Below are positions 18,099 to 27,244 of a stretch of 64,000 bases of DNA, in pieces. The notes beneath the pieces are model-generated. The model saw only the letters and a list, made by a program, of their open reading frames with translations. It was not told the origin of the DNA and did not search any database. The number at the start of each line of letters is the position of its first letter. Within the stretch, counting starts at the first letter, position 1. The position numbers were made by a program, and so were the translations under genes. Origin of the DNA: CAMUQR01 sp963526735 (GTDB taxonomy: Bacteria; Patescibacteriota; Saccharimonadia; Saccharimonadales; Saccharimonadaceae); NCBI GenBank assembly GCA_963526735.1, contig CAURNU010000001.1, positions 101,800 through 165,799 of the forward strand, given 5' to 3'.

Positions 18099-19490
18099 AT
18101 GTTTCATAAGAAGTGGGGAATTAAGCCAATTATTACACTTGGGGTAATTATAGGTGTCGTCGCTAGCTTTGTTATTCATTATCCAACTTACGCTAATGAG
18201 TCTTTTTTTACACGTAATCATATTATTTTTTATGATAAAAACGATACGCTTAAATTATGTTCAAGTAGTTCAATTGGTAGTTTTATAGGCAACTTTAGTG
18301 ATTTAACTTTAACGCCTGAAGGTAAAGCATGGTTTAAGGATAATACTGAATTTTTGAAAAAGAAAATGTCAGAGATTATCAAAGTTAATGGCGAATCAAA
18401 AACCCGCCAAGAACGTTATATTATGGCAGCAACCACAGCCGGCCTACCAGCTGATATGTGGAAAATCATAGCCGCACTGGATTTATATGAACGTAATTTT
18501 GATACTACTCGCAGTATTCATAACGGGTTAAATCGTATCGGAAGCAAAGATAATATCGACAATGTCACATCTGGGTCAGACTATCAAGATGACTTAGTTC
18601 AAGGTATTTATCATTTTTTAAATCATGCTCGTATAGCTAAATTTGACCCTAAAAATACCTCTGATTGGACTTTAGATAAAATTGCCAATAGTTTTTTGCG
18701 ATGGAATCGTGGTGGCGCTTATCACTCCATAAATTGGACTTGGCAAGAATCCGGCTATGTAAATAATTACAGTCCAACTTATCAATACAATGGTAAGCTC
18801 GACAAAGAAGGTGCTTGTAAAATACCATCACTTAAAAAAGCTGGCCTGGCTTGTAATAATAAAAACTCACGACCCGGAATTATTCATGTTTTTAATTTTC
18901 TTAATAATAACTTTAGTTTAAGTTCCAACTCTAGCAACTCTAATAATTACAGTAGTTCTAATAATTCGTCTGGCACTGATTGTTCGTCTTCAGTGAATCC
19001 ATTCGCTAATTTAAGTGGAGTTGCCGCCAAGATCATGGCTGTTTATCAACAATACGCCCATCAAAAATACTACGAAATGGGTAGCACAATGGCTAATACT
19101 CCCAAAGACCCATCTTATAGAACAGATCCTATATTAAAACAATATCCTGGAGCTAATCTAGGGCAAGATTGTGGTGCTTGGGTGCGTTTTGCAATTATTA
19201 AAAGTGGCCTAGATCCTAATTATGGTAGCGGTTCAGGCCAAACAGAGCATATGCAAGAATGGATGGCAAACCCAGCCAACGGCTGGCAAAAAGTAACACC
19301 ACACCCTAATTTTAAAGATATTTCCCAATTTCAACCTGGTGATGTCGGATTATGCAATGGTCACACATATCTATATATTGGAGATGGTATTTTTTCATCA
19401 GCAAGGCTTAATGCTCGATTTCCAATGCGTTCAGGTGGCGAAGAATGTGTTGGCATGGGTAATTATAATTGGTGGAGAAAGGTTAAATAA
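18099..19490 (+). CDS. Two-domain peptidoglycan hydrolase (lysozyme-like + CHAP/NlpC-P60-like), VirB1-type role, 463 aa
   Basis: A signal peptide or anchor covers residues 1-32. The first domain (about 75-270) is helical, with a YERNFDTTRSI segment and SFLRWNRGG, resembling lysozyme-like or transglycosylase-like folds. A low-complexity Ser/Asn linker (about 268-292) follows. The C-terminal domain (about 305-463) looks like a CHAP/NlpC-P60 amidase: GQDCGAWVRFAI holds the candidate catalytic Cys, and FQPGDVGLCNGHTYLYIGDG holds the candidate His. T4SS loci normally encode a wall hydrolase (VirB1 in proteobacteria, a two-domain enzyme in Gram-positive systems) to open the wall for the channel; the fused layout fits the Gram-positive style. 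The leaderless start is fixed by the -10 box 6 nt upstream. Confidence 0.72.
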   Translation: MFHKKWGIKPIITLGVIIGVVASFVIHYPTYANESFFTRNHIIFYDKNDTLKLCSSSSIGSFIGNFSDLTLTPEGKAWFKDNTEFLKKKMSEIIKVNGESKTRQERYIMAATTAGLPADMWKIIAALDLYERNFDTTRSIHNGLNRIGSKDNIDNVTSGSDYQDDLVQGIYHFLNHARIAKFDPKNTSDWTLDKIANSFLRWNRGGAYHSINWTWQESGYVNNYSPTYQYNGKLDKEGACKIPSLKKAGLACNNKNSRPGIIHVFNFLNNNFSLSSNSSNSNNYSSSNNSSGTDCSSSVNPFANLSGVAAKIMAVYQQYAHQKYYEMGSTMANTPKDPSYRTDPILKQYPGANLGQDCGAWVRFAIIKSGLDPNYGSGSGQTEHMQEWMANPANGWQKVTPHPNFKDISQFQPGDVGLCNGHTYLYIGDGIFSSARLNARFPMRSGGEECVGMGNYNWWRKVK

Positions 19491-19493
19491 GTT

Positions 19494-20138
19494 ATGAAAC
19501 GTAAAATCATCACTATCACTGTTATTATCCTTTTTAGTGTGATTGGATGGCAGGTTTATAATCTCATCAACAATAGTGATAAGATTGATGTAAAAATCGT
19601 AGTTGCCCCATCTGATGCTGTCATAATTATCAATAACCGAACCTATCATCAAAAAAATATTAAACTACCCGTAAATCAAACTTATCATGTAACAATTAAA
19701 CGCGACGGTTTTCAAGATAAGATTTTTAATCTAAAAACACTAAAAAAGCCACAATTTTCATACGATAATACCATTTACGGTGCATTAAATCCACTTACTG
19801 ATAATGCTAAAAAGATACAAGAACAACACATTCAAGATTATCAACAAATTGAAGGTTTAATTGGTTCCACTATTGATCAACAGATTACTAAAAGTACTCA
19901 AAAGTTTCCAATTATCAAACATCTTCCTCTAGTCGAATATAATTATCACATCGGCTATTACCAAGAAGGGGAGGAATTAATTATTAGTATTTATAGTGAT
20001 TATCATAATTTCATCCATGCACTCAACCATCTGCAATTATTAGATAAAGATTTATCCAATTATCGTATTGAGTTTTATGACCGACAAACTAAGCAAAAAA
20101 TAAATAATTTTTTTGAGGAGTATTTCAAACATGAATAA
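19494..20138 (+). CDS. Membrane-anchored protein of the T4SS-like locus, possible PEGA-like fold, 214 aa
   Basis: An N-terminal anchor (about 6-24) is followed by a segment about 50-90 with the PEGA-like pattern DAVIIINNRTYHQKNI...YHVTIKRDGFQDK, a short beta module often found on surface proteins. The C-terminal half (about 115-214) looks like a compact alpha/beta domain. No catalytic motif is visible. The gene begins 3 nt after the hydrolase gene and overlaps the next gene by 8 nt, so the three are co-transcribed. The next protein has the same anchor-plus-beta layout and is probably a diverged paralogue. Confidence 0.58.
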   Translation: MKRKIITITVIILFSVIGWQVYNLINNSDKIDVKIVVAPSDAVIIINNRTYHQKNIKLPVNQTYHVTIKRDGFQDKIFNLKTLKKPQFSYDNTIYGALNPLTDNAKKIQEQHIQDYQQIEGLIGSTIDQQITKSTQKFPIIKHLPLVEYNYHIGYYQEGEELIISIYSDYHNFIHALNHLQLLDKDLSNYRIEFYDRQTKQKINNFFEEYFKHE

Positions 20139-20766
20139 GCGATTCTTATTAGCAATTAGTCTGGCATTGATTGTTTTCGGTGGGATGATCGGATGGTTTG
20201 TATATAATCAATCGACCGAATTAACCGTTCAATCAACCGATCAAGATTTTGAAATTGCCGTCAAAGACCAAGCAAACAACACAACTCTTATCAAACCGAA
20301 TCAACCCATCCGTCTCAAAAAGCAACAATATACCATTGCTATTCGTAGTGATAAATATACAGCACCACAACAGACAGTAGATTTAACGAAACCAACTATT
20401 ATTAAATTTAATTTAGATTTTTCGCAAGATTATGCCACTAAATTCTTTCAAAAAGACCGCGAACAGCTCCAAAAGACCATTCAAACACAATTCCCATCAA
20501 CTGAAGTTAAAAAAGTTTTATTCTATAAGCGTGGTCAATATGCAGTAGTGGGTATCTATAAACCATTACCACCCGCCTCAAAGATTAGTAATATTAGCGT
20601 GCGTCTCCGCCAAGCATCTTCACGACCAGTCTTTAAAGTAATTTTCAAAAAAGACCAAGAAAAGTGGACACAACTTAACCAACCTGAATTGATTTTTTAT
20701 TACAAACAACATCCTCAAATTCCCAAGGAGATTGTCCAATCCGCTAATGACTTTTTAACGCCGTGA
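20131..20766 (+). CDS. Membrane-anchored protein, likely paralogue of the preceding gene, 211 aa
   Basis: I choose ATG 20131 (MNKRFLLAIS) because GAGGAG lies 10 nt upstream and the hydrophobic anchor (about 5-24) then sits at the N-terminus; a TTG further upstream would start within that ribosome site. Residues 30-90 resemble the previous protein's PEGA-like segment (IAVKDQANNTTLIKPNQPI...YTIAIRSDKY). The rest is a small alpha/beta domain with several basic residues. The function is unknown. It overlaps the previous gene by 8 nt and ends 16 nt before the prgI-like gene. Confidence 0.58.
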   Translation: MNKRFLLAISLALIVFGGMIGWFVYNQSTELTVQSTDQDFEIAVKDQANNTTLIKPNQPIRLKKQQYTIAIRSDKYTAPQQTVDLTKPTIIKFNLDFSQDYATKFFQKDREQLQKTIQTQFPSTEVKKVLFYKRGQYAVVGIYKPLPPASKISNISVRLRQASSRPVFKVIFKKDQEKWTQLNQPELIFYYKQHPQIPKEIVQSANDFLTP

Positions 20767-20775
20767 TGATATAAT
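20747..20775 (+). promoter_or_regulatory. Promoter for leaderless prgI-like transcript
   Basis: A -35-like ATGACT at 20747-20752, a 17-nt spacer, and TATAAT at 20770-20775, followed after 7 nt by ATG 20783. It overlaps the end of the preceding coding region. Confidence 0.62.
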
Positions 20776-20782
20776 AACACTT

Positions 20783-21973
20783 ATGGCAGTTTATAAAGTT
20801 CCTCAAGATGTGGAGGCTGAAGACAAGCTACTCGGGCCATTTAGTTTTCGCCAATTTATTTATTTGGTGGTCGCAGTACTAGGCGGTGGCTTAGCTTATT
20901 TTTTGGGAACAATTTTTATTGGATTAGCAATTATTCCTTTACCAATTTCAATTATTTTTTTAGTGCTGGCTTTACCGCTTAAAAAAGACCAGCCGATGGA
21001 AGTTTACGCGGCGGCAATTTTATCATTTTATCTCAAACCACGCCGAAAGTTATGGGAACCGGATGGAATCTTAACCATGGTGGAATTTACTAACGATGGA
21101 CCAATTGATAAAGAATACTCACCCGATATTACTTTTAATGAAGCACGACAACGAATCAGTTATTTATCCAATCTCGTTGATTCCAACGGGGAAATTATTC
21201 GTACTCAAGGCATAGCTAATCCGTCACTCCAAGCTGATGTCAGCGCCGAGTCAACCCAAGTTGAAGACATTCATGATGACGACGCGATGATCAACCAAAA
21301 ATTTGATGCGATGATCAACCGTCATAACCAAGTGCGCCGTGAACAAATCCTGGAAAATCTTAGTAATGGTTATACCGGGGTAGAGAATAATCAACAACCA
21401 GTACCACAACCGATGCCAGAATTCGCACCACAAGACCGAGCACCACAATTTACACCACAATTCACACCACAGCCACAATTTATGCCACCACAGCCAATGG
21501 CTCAGCCGACATTTCAGCCTGATTATCAGACCCAGCCAACAACTCCAACGCTAGATTTTAATAATTATCAACCACAACCGATTCCTAATCCGATAATGCC
21601 ACCGGAATTTTATCCACCAACAACGCCGGTCAATATGCCACCAGAGCAATTTCAAATCCCGCAACCAAGCTATCAATCAACACCACAACCGATGCCAGAA
21701 TTCATACCACAAGACCAAGCGCCACAATTTACACCACAATTCACACCGCAACCACAATTTATACCACCACAGCCAGGTCTTCAGTCGATACCACCAGAAT
21801 CAACTCAAACTCCGTCAAACGATTACCACTTTAATCCATCACCTGATATAATTAATTTAGCTAATAATAATGACCTATCGGTACAAACTTTAGCTGCTGA
21901 GGCTAAAAAAATCACCGATCGTAATAAAAAACTTTTAGGTGAGGAAGAGGAAGTTGTAATTTCACTGAGGTAA
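20783..21973 (+). CDS. PrgI-family (VirB3-like) T4SS membrane protein with long Pro/Gln-rich tail, 396 aa
   Basis: The first 100 residues match the PrgI pattern: MAVYKVPQDVEAEDKLLGPF, then FRQFIYLVVA and two membrane helices (about 25-65), then LKKDQPMEVYAAAILSFYLKPRRKLW. PrgI is the VirB3-like partner of VirB4 in Gram-positive and CPR T4SS and is almost always encoded just before virB4, as here. PrgI proteins are usually about 100-150 aa; this one continues with about 250 residues rich in Pro, Gln and Phe, including a 94-bp imperfect direct repeat. The tail is probably unstructured. The gene is leaderless and is followed after 1 nt by the VirB4 N-terminal gene. Confidence 0.8.
   Translation: MAVYKVPQDVEAEDKLLGPFSFRQFIYLVVAVLGGGLAYFLGTIFIGLAIIPLPISIIFLVLALPLKKDQPMEVYAAAILSFYLKPRRKLWEPDGILTMVEFTNDGPIDKEYSPDITFNEARQRISYLSNLVDSNGEIIRTQGIANPSLQADVSAESTQVEDIHDDDAMINQKFDAMINRHNQVRREQILENLSNGYTGVENNQQPVPQPMPEFAPQDRAPQFTPQFTPQPQFMPPQPMAQPTFQPDYQTQPTTPTLDFNNYQPQPIPNPIMPPEFYPPTTPVNMPPEQFQIPQPSYQSTPQPMPEFIPQDQAPQFTPQFTPQPQFIPPQPGLQSIPPESTQTPSNDYHFNPSPDIINLANNNDLSVQTLAAEAKKITDRNKKLLGEEEEVVISLR
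21403..21775 (+). repeat. Pair of 94-bp imperfect direct repeats inside the prgI-like gene
   Basis: Copies at 21403-21496 and 21682-21775 are the same length and differ at scattered bases. Each encodes a Pro/Gln-rich unit beginning PQPMPEF and containing PQFTPQFTPQPQF. The tail therefore grew by internal duplication and may vary in length between strains. Confidence 0.8.
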
Positions 21974-21974
21974 T

Positions 21975-22925
21975 ATGGATAATCAACAATATAATAATTT
22001 TCAAAACACACCACCAACTCCGCCAACCGGCAATAATTTTCCGGTGCAGAATTCGAATTTTAATCAACCATTACAATCCGATCAGGCCTTTTCTTTTTCA
22101 CAAGTACAACCAGGCCAACAATCAATAGCCAATCCAAACCAACCAACTACAACAAATACTCCTGGCGTGCGCGATTCCGGTCAAACTAATGTCTCAAAAG
22201 AAGCGCCAGTTAAGGCCTCAAATCCTAATTCCACCCAAAACCACCTCCAAATTGCCGAAGTGCGTGAAGGTATTGTTATTATGAAAGACGGTAGTTTTAA
22301 AGCAATTGTCGCTTGCAAATCAATCAACTTCGACCTCATGAGCGCCCGTGAGCGCGAAGGAGTGGAGTATGGTTACCAAGGTTTCTTAAACTCATTGTAT
22401 TTTCCAGTGCAAATTTTAATTCGCTCCAATAAAGTCGATATCGGCCCGTATCTCGAGAAATTAGTTGATATTCGTTCCAAACAAGATAACATGCTCTTAA
22501 ATGTCCTGATTGATGATTATATTAACTATATTGAGGTTTTAGCACAAGAAGCAAACATCATGGATAAAACCTTTTATATTATTATTCCATATTATCCAAC
22601 TAGTGAGTCATTTGATGACATTAAATCACAATCTAAGGGTATTCTAGGTGGATTATTCGCCAAAAGCTCTACTCAAACCGTCAAAGTCAACCAAAAAATC
22701 TACGTCAAAGCTAAAGAAGAGATTCAGAACCGTGTAGATGTGATTCTCAGTGGCTTATCGCAAGTCGGTGTCCAAGCTAAACAACTCAACACCGAACAAC
22801 TTAGCCAATTATTCTATAATTTCTACAATCCTGACATTTCCAACCGTGAACCACTAGTTAATTTTGATCGAATTGCCACAATTTATACAACAAAAGGAGT
22901 TAATCCACCTGGAGGTGATATTTAA
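21975..22925 (+). CDS. VirB4/TraC N-terminal-domain protein (split VirB4), 316 aa
   Basis: The first 80 residues are Gln/Asn/Pro-rich and probably disordered. From about residue 90 the protein resembles the TraC-like N-terminal region of VirB4 ATPases: LQIAEVREGIVIMKDGSFKA, then SINFDLMSAREREGVEYGYQ, then IRSNKVDIGPYLEKL. It lacks Walker motifs; the ATPase is the next gene, which overlaps by one base (TAATG) and has a strong GGAGGTGA ribosome site. In many T4SS these parts are one polypeptide, so here the dimerisation or membrane-docking half is separate. A GAGG lies just upstream of the ATG. Confidence 0.75.
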   Translation: MDNQQYNNFQNTPPTPPTGNNFPVQNSNFNQPLQSDQAFSFSQVQPGQQSIANPNQPTTTNTPGVRDSGQTNVSKEAPVKASNPNSTQNHLQIAEVREGIVIMKDGSFKAIVACKSINFDLMSAREREGVEYGYQGFLNSLYFPVQILIRSNKVDIGPYLEKLVDIRSKQDNMLLNVLIDDYINYIEVLAQEANIMDKTFYIIIPYYPTSESFDDIKSQSKGILGGLFAKSSTQTVKVNQKIYVKAKEEIQNRVDVILSGLSQVGVQAKQLNTEQLSQLFYNFYNPDISNREPLVNFDRIATIYTTKGVNPPGGDI

Positions 22926-24718
22926 TGGGTCTATTTTCTAAAAAAACCACTCAACAACCAATTCCGGAAGAACAACGCGTCGAACAGGCGTATCTAGCCG
23001 GAATGACCACTTTACGCGATCTCATCGCACCAAGTAGTTTAGAGATTTTTTCGAATTATTTTCGCCTAGGGACAAAATTCGGCCGAACTCTGTATGTTTA
23101 TGGTTATCCACGTCAAGTCCACACTGGTTGGCTCAGTCCACTGATTAATATCGACGAAATTCTCGATATCAGTATGTTTATTTATCCGGTCGATACGCAG
23201 ACTATTTTAAAAAACTTAACCAAAAAAGTAACTCAGCTCGAGGCATCGTTAGCGATCAACTCCGAAAAGGGTAAAACGCGCGATCCAGCCCTTGAAGCGG
23301 CGATTATTGACGCCGAGCAATTACGCGATCAATTACAAATCGGTGCAGAACGCTTTTTCCGGTTTGGATTATATGTGACACTTTATGCTGATAGCTTAGA
23401 GGAATTGCGTTATGTCCAGAATAAAGTAGAAACTTTATTTGGTCAGCAATTAGTCTTTTCTAAAGTCGCTTCTTCGCAACAAGAGCAGGGGTTACAATGT
23501 ACTGCTCCACAGTTAATGGATCAACTAAAAATCCGCCACAACTTAAATACCGGTGCCTTATCAACAACTTTTCCGTTCACTAGTGCTGACTTATCACAAG
23601 AAGATGGTATTTTATACGGTATTAATATGCACAACTCTGGTTTGGTGATTTTTGACCGCTTTAGCCTTGAAAACGCCAACATGGTAGTGTTTGCTAAATC
23701 CGGTGCTGGTAAATCGTTCACTGTCAAACTTGAAGCTCTGCGCTCAATGATGGTTGGCATTGATGTGATTATTATCGACCCTGAAAACGAGTATCGTAAG
23801 CTCTGTGATGCGGTCGGTGGCTCATATGTTCGCCTCAGTCTTAACTCCGCAACTCGTATCAACCCATTTGACCTACCAAAAGTCGTTGATACTAAAGAAG
23901 CTAATGACGCCTTACGTTCAAACTTGGTGACTTTGCACGGTCTGTTCCGTTTAATGTTATCTTCGTCAGCACCCGTGACTAGTGGTGATGGAGCCTCGGG
24001 TTTTGGTTTAACTCCACAAGAAGAAGCTGACCTTGACCAAGCTTTAATCGATACCTATTCTCGTGCTGGCATTACCAGTGATCCACTCACACACCAAGCC
24101 ACACCACCAACCATCGCCAACCTCTACGATACATTACTCCACATGGGCGGTACTGGACCACAATTAGCTCAACGTCTCCGTAAATACACCACTGGTACTT
24201 TTGCCGGTATATTCTCCCAACAAAGCAACGTTGAAATTAACAACTCAATGGTGGTGTTTAACATCCGTGACCTTGAAGATGAACTCCGTCCCGTAGCGAT
24301 GTACATCGTTCTAAGTCACATTTGGAATATTACACGCTCCGACCAACGCAAGCGTATGCTAATCGTCGATGAGGCCTGGCAGTTAATGAAATATCCAGAT
24401 TCTGCTAACTTCATCTTCAGTTTAGCTAAGCGCGCTCGTAAGTATAAACTTGGCCTAACTACCATCACTCAGGACGTCGAAGACTTTATGGGTAGTAAAA
24501 TGGGGCGGGCGATTGTCAACAACGCCTCAATGCAGTTATTACTCAAGCAATCAACTAGTACCGTTGATGTGGTATCAGAAGTGTTTAAATTAACCGACGA
24601 GGAGAAAAAACGCTTATCTAACTTCCCAGTCGGGCAGGGACTCTTCTTCGCTGGCCAAAACCACGTTCATATTCAAATCCACGCTTCACCGACCGAAGAA
24701 GGCTTAATTACTACATAA
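22925..24718 (+). CDS. virB4: VirB4/TraC-family T4SS ATPase, 597 aa
   Basis: An AAA+-like motor of the T4SS base. The Walker A motif KSGAGKSFTVK lies at about 257-267, Walker B RMLIVDEAWQLMK at about 475-487, and QDVEDFMGSKMGRAIVNNAS further on is typical of VirB4/TraC/TrwK. The N-terminal 230 residues include TLRDLIAPSSLEI and a coiled segment. VirB4 powers pilus assembly and substrate transfer at the inner membrane, here presumably with the PrgI-like and VirB6-like proteins. It closes the plus-strand locus and is followed by a strong hairpin terminator. No VirD4 coupling protein, VirB11 or relaxase is present in the window. Confidence 0.88.
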   Translation: MGLFSKKTTQQPIPEEQRVEQAYLAGMTTLRDLIAPSSLEIFSNYFRLGTKFGRTLYVYGYPRQVHTGWLSPLINIDEILDISMFIYPVDTQTILKNLTKKVTQLEASLAINSEKGKTRDPALEAAIIDAEQLRDQLQIGAERFFRFGLYVTLYADSLEELRYVQNKVETLFGQQLVFSKVASSQQEQGLQCTAPQLMDQLKIRHNLNTGALSTTFPFTSADLSQEDGILYGINMHNSGLVIFDRFSLENANMVVFAKSGAGKSFTVKLEALRSMMVGIDVIIIDPENEYRKLCDAVGGSYVRLSLNSATRINPFDLPKVVDTKEANDALRSNLVTLHGLFRLMLSSSAPVTSGDGASGFGLTPQEEADLDQALIDTYSRAGITSDPLTHQATPPTIANLYDTLLHMGGTGPQLAQRLRKYTTGTFAGIFSQQSNVEINNSMVVFNIRDLEDELRPVAMYIVLSHIWNITRSDQRKRMLIVDEAWQLMKYPDSANFIFSLAKRARKYKLGLTTITQDVEDFMGSKMGRAIVNNASMQLLLKQSTSTVDVVSEVFKLTDEEKKRLSNFPVGQGLFFAGQNHVHIQIHASPTEEGLITT

Positions 24719-24734
24719 TTTATGATTAGCTATT

Positions 24735-24767
24735 AAAAAACTCAGCTTAAATCAAGCTGAGTTTTTT
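24735..24767. terminator. Bidirectional intrinsic terminator between virB4 and recF
   Basis: A perfect 14-bp inverted repeat, AAAAAACTCAGCTT / AAGCTGAGTTTTTT, with a 5-nt loop. It gives a U-run on both strands, so it can end both the T4SS operon and the convergent recF transcript. Its right edge overlaps the recF stop codon. Confidence 0.92.
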
Positions 24768-25830
24768 AGTTTTTAGTCAGTTCAACGATTTGGTAATCGG
24801 TTAAATTATCGACATTAGTCGAGGTTAAAATAATCTGTGACTGATTAGTATAATCCATTAAAAACTGCTGACGTGAGCGATCAAGCTCACTTAAAACATC
24901 ATCGAGCAGGACGATTGGATTTAAGCCAGTTTGTTGTTTAATAATATCAATTTCAATCAATTTCATTGCCAGAATAATTGACCGGGTTTCACCACGCGAA
25001 GCGCACTTACAGGCTAGCTTGTGATTAAAATAAATCTCCAAATCATGTCGATGTGGTCCAATCGTCGTTCCCAACACAAAGTGCGTCTGATTTAATAATT
25101 GGTTAAAAATCTTCTGCTCAAGGTGACTAATATCGTCAGCTTCAAACTGATAACAAAAGCTAATTTGATCGTTTAAACCAGTAATTTGCTGATAAATCGC
25201 GTTAATTCGTTGATTTAACAGATCAGTCATTTGCAAGCGATTTTTAATAATTTGCCCGCCATATTGACTGAGTAGCACGTCCCATGAGAATAATTGTTCT
25301 TTATTCACTATACCATCACGCGCCAACATTTGTTTAATTAAATCATTGCGTTGTTTCAACGCCTTAGCATAACGACTTAATAGGCGTGAGTGTAGGGGAT
25401 TGATCTGACTAATCAGGTTATCGAGATATTTACGGCGCCGAGTTGGTGAACCGATAATAAGATTCATATCATCCGGCTCAAATAACACCACCGGAATTTT
25501 CTGCGCCTGCGGTAATCGCCGATGGATTTTTTGGTTAATGGCGATGGTTTTATCTTTCGTTTCAGCTTTGAGTTGTAGTTTAAAAGTGCGCTGATGAGCG
25601 CTAGACCCATCAACTTCTGCATCAACTCGCAACCATTGCCGATTAGTTTTTATCAAGTCATTATCGCTATCTTTAAACGATTTACCTTGAGCAATTAAAT
25701 AAATCGCCTCAAGCAGGCTGGTTTTGCCTGAGCCATTCGGCCCGATAATGGCTAGTTTTGGAGCGGTAATTTGTAAATTATATCGATCATGACAGCGCCA
25801 ATTTTGAACTGTCAATTGTTTAATAATCAT
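24766..25830 (-). CDS. recF: DNA replication and repair protein RecF, 354 aa
   Basis: An SMC-like ATPase that helps load RecA at ssDNA gaps. The Walker A motif GPNGSGKT is at 30-37; the C-terminal Walker B region reads IVLLDDVLSELD with the SRQQF helix after it. GETRSIILAMKL is the ABC-signature region. Length is normal for the family. It starts directly after dnaN (stop and start separated by 1 nt) with an AAAGAG upstream, giving the classical dnaA-dnaN-recF order on the minus strand. The stop lies inside the shared terminator. Confidence 0.95.
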   Translation of the reverse strand: MIIKQLTVQNWRCHDRYNLQITAPKLAIIGPNGSGKTSLLEAIYLIAQGKSFKDSDNDLIKTNRQWLRVDAEVDGSSAHQRTFKLQLKAETKDKTIAINQKIHRRLPQAQKIPVVLFEPDDMNLIIGSPTRRRKYLDNLISQINPLHSRLLSRYAKALKQRNDLIKQMLARDGIVNKEQLFSWDVLLSQYGGQIIKNRLQMTDLLNQRINAIYQQITGLNDQISFCYQFEADDISHLEQKIFNQLLNQTHFVLGTTIGPHRHDLEIYFNHKLACKCASRGETRSIILAMKLIEIDIIKQQTGLNPIVLLDDVLSELDRSRQQFLMDYTNQSQIILTSTNVDNLTDYQIVELTKN

Positions 25831-25831
25831 A

Positions 25832-26929
25832 TTAGCTCTTTAGTGGCATAATAATATGCAGATAATTGTCTTGTTTAACTGGACGCAAAATACACGGTGC
25901 TAGTTTACCTTTAAACTCAAAATTAATCATATCATCATGAATCACACTTAAAGCATCACTTAAGTAGCGTGAATTAAGGGTGATTTTACCATCGCCAACC
26001 ACTTCCGCTTCAGCCTCTGAGACATTTTCACCAATTTCTGAGGCGATCGACTTCAGGGATAGATTTTGACTTTCCGCTGAGGCCGTCACAGTAATTCCAC
26101 TCGCTGAGTGTAAGGCAAAGAAACCAGCAATTTTAACCACTTTGGCAAATTCAGCTTTGTTAATTTTAATCCGAATGTCATTATCTTTTGGAATTAATTG
26201 GGTATAATCTGGGAAACGACCTTCAATTAACTGTGAGATAATCTCAGTATCGCCAACTCGAAACCGCACTTGCGATTCGTTAAATAACACCTCAACTTCT
26301 TCGTCATCATCGCTAATTGCTCGCAATACTTCTTGCATGGTTTGAGCCGGCACAATTGCTGATAATTCTTGATTGAACTCGATTAATTTACGCTCGGCTA
26401 AGCGATAACTATCAGTCGCTGCTAAATATAGCCAGTTGTCACGCATTTGCCATAGCACGCCAGTCAGTACCGGTCGAGCTAAATCATTCGTAGTAGCAAT
26501 AATCGTTTGGGAAGTAGCTTGGCGAAAATCAGCCGTCTTCAGGTTAATCCGAATCGCCGAATCCTCATCAATAGTCGGTAATTCTGGGAACTCTTCAGCT
26601 AACACGCCATTGATCACCGAGGTGAATTTGCCGGAACTGATCTTTAAATGACTATTAGTCACTACTAAATCAATTACTCCGCTCGGCAGGTTATTAACAA
26701 ACTCAGTCACGACTTTTGCCGGAATAGTAATTTCACCTGGATTAACAATCTTCGCACCAATATATTGCGTTGAAGCGATCTCTAAGTTGGTCGCTGCTAC
26801 TAATAAGCGATTACCACTAGTTTTTAACAAGATATTATCGAGAATTGGCATCTGAGTTTTCATATTTGCAATTTTCGAGACAATATTAAGTGCTTTAGAT
26901 AGATTTTCCTGGGTGACTTTCAATTCCAT
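25832..26929 (-). CDS. dnaN: DNA polymerase III beta subunit (sliding clamp), 365 aa
   Basis: The processivity clamp that encircles DNA and binds the polymerase. The three-domain pattern is visible: the N-terminal LSKALNIVSKIANMKTQMPILDNILLK, the central ATDSYRLAERK segment, and the C-terminal end CILRPVKQDNYLHIIMPLKS, typical of DnaN. Length is normal. An AAAGGAA ribosome site precedes the ATG. A TATAAT on the minus strand at 26975-26970, with TTTTCC at the -35 position inside a DnaA box, is a plausible promoter. It is followed immediately by recF. Confidence 0.95.
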   Translation of the reverse strand: MELKVTQENLSKALNIVSKIANMKTQMPILDNILLKTSGNRLLVAATNLEIASTQYIGAKIVNPGEITIPAKVVTEFVNNLPSGVIDLVVTNSHLKISSGKFTSVINGVLAEEFPELPTIDEDSAIRINLKTADFRQATSQTIIATTNDLARPVLTGVLWQMRDNWLYLAATDSYRLAERKLIEFNQELSAIVPAQTMQEVLRAISDDDEEVEVLFNESQVRFRVGDTEIISQLIEGRFPDYTQLIPKDNDIRIKINKAEFAKVVKIAGFFALHSASGITVTASAESQNLSLKSIASEIGENVSEAEAEVVGDGKITLNSRYLSDALSVIHDDMINFEFKGKLAPCILRPVKQDNYLHIIMPLKS

Positions 26930-27244
26930 AATATATATTCCTTTATTTATATTTTAACATATTGGGGTAATTATAGGTGCTGTGGATTATGTGGAAAAGT
27001 GCGGTTTTATCTCTGTTAAACTTAAGCTAGAAGTTGGGGATTAAACTGTGTGTTAAATGTGTGTAGATTGTGCAAAACCATATACTTATCCACCTGCTAC
27101 TAGGCCTGTCTTAATGGTTTGTGTATAACTAGTCGAGCTAATGCACAAGTTATTAGCAGGGGAGTGGCGTGTTAAACACAAGTTAGCAGTTAGTTTTCCA
27201 CTACTTATCCACATAATTAAGCTATAAATGAGCAAAAAAGTAAA
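26930..27244. other. dnaA-dnaN intergenic region with DnaA boxes (part of probable oriC)
   Basis: This 315-bp gap contains several DnaA-box-like 9-mers: TGTGGATTA (26981-26989), TGTGGAAAA (26990-26998), TTATCCACC (27086-27094), TGTGTATAA (27120-27128) and a perfect TTATCCACA (27205-27213). Together with the boxes upstream of dnaA and the flanking rpmH-rnpA genes, this marks the likely chromosomal origin. Strand-skew calculation would be needed to confirm which side unwinds. Confidence 0.7.
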
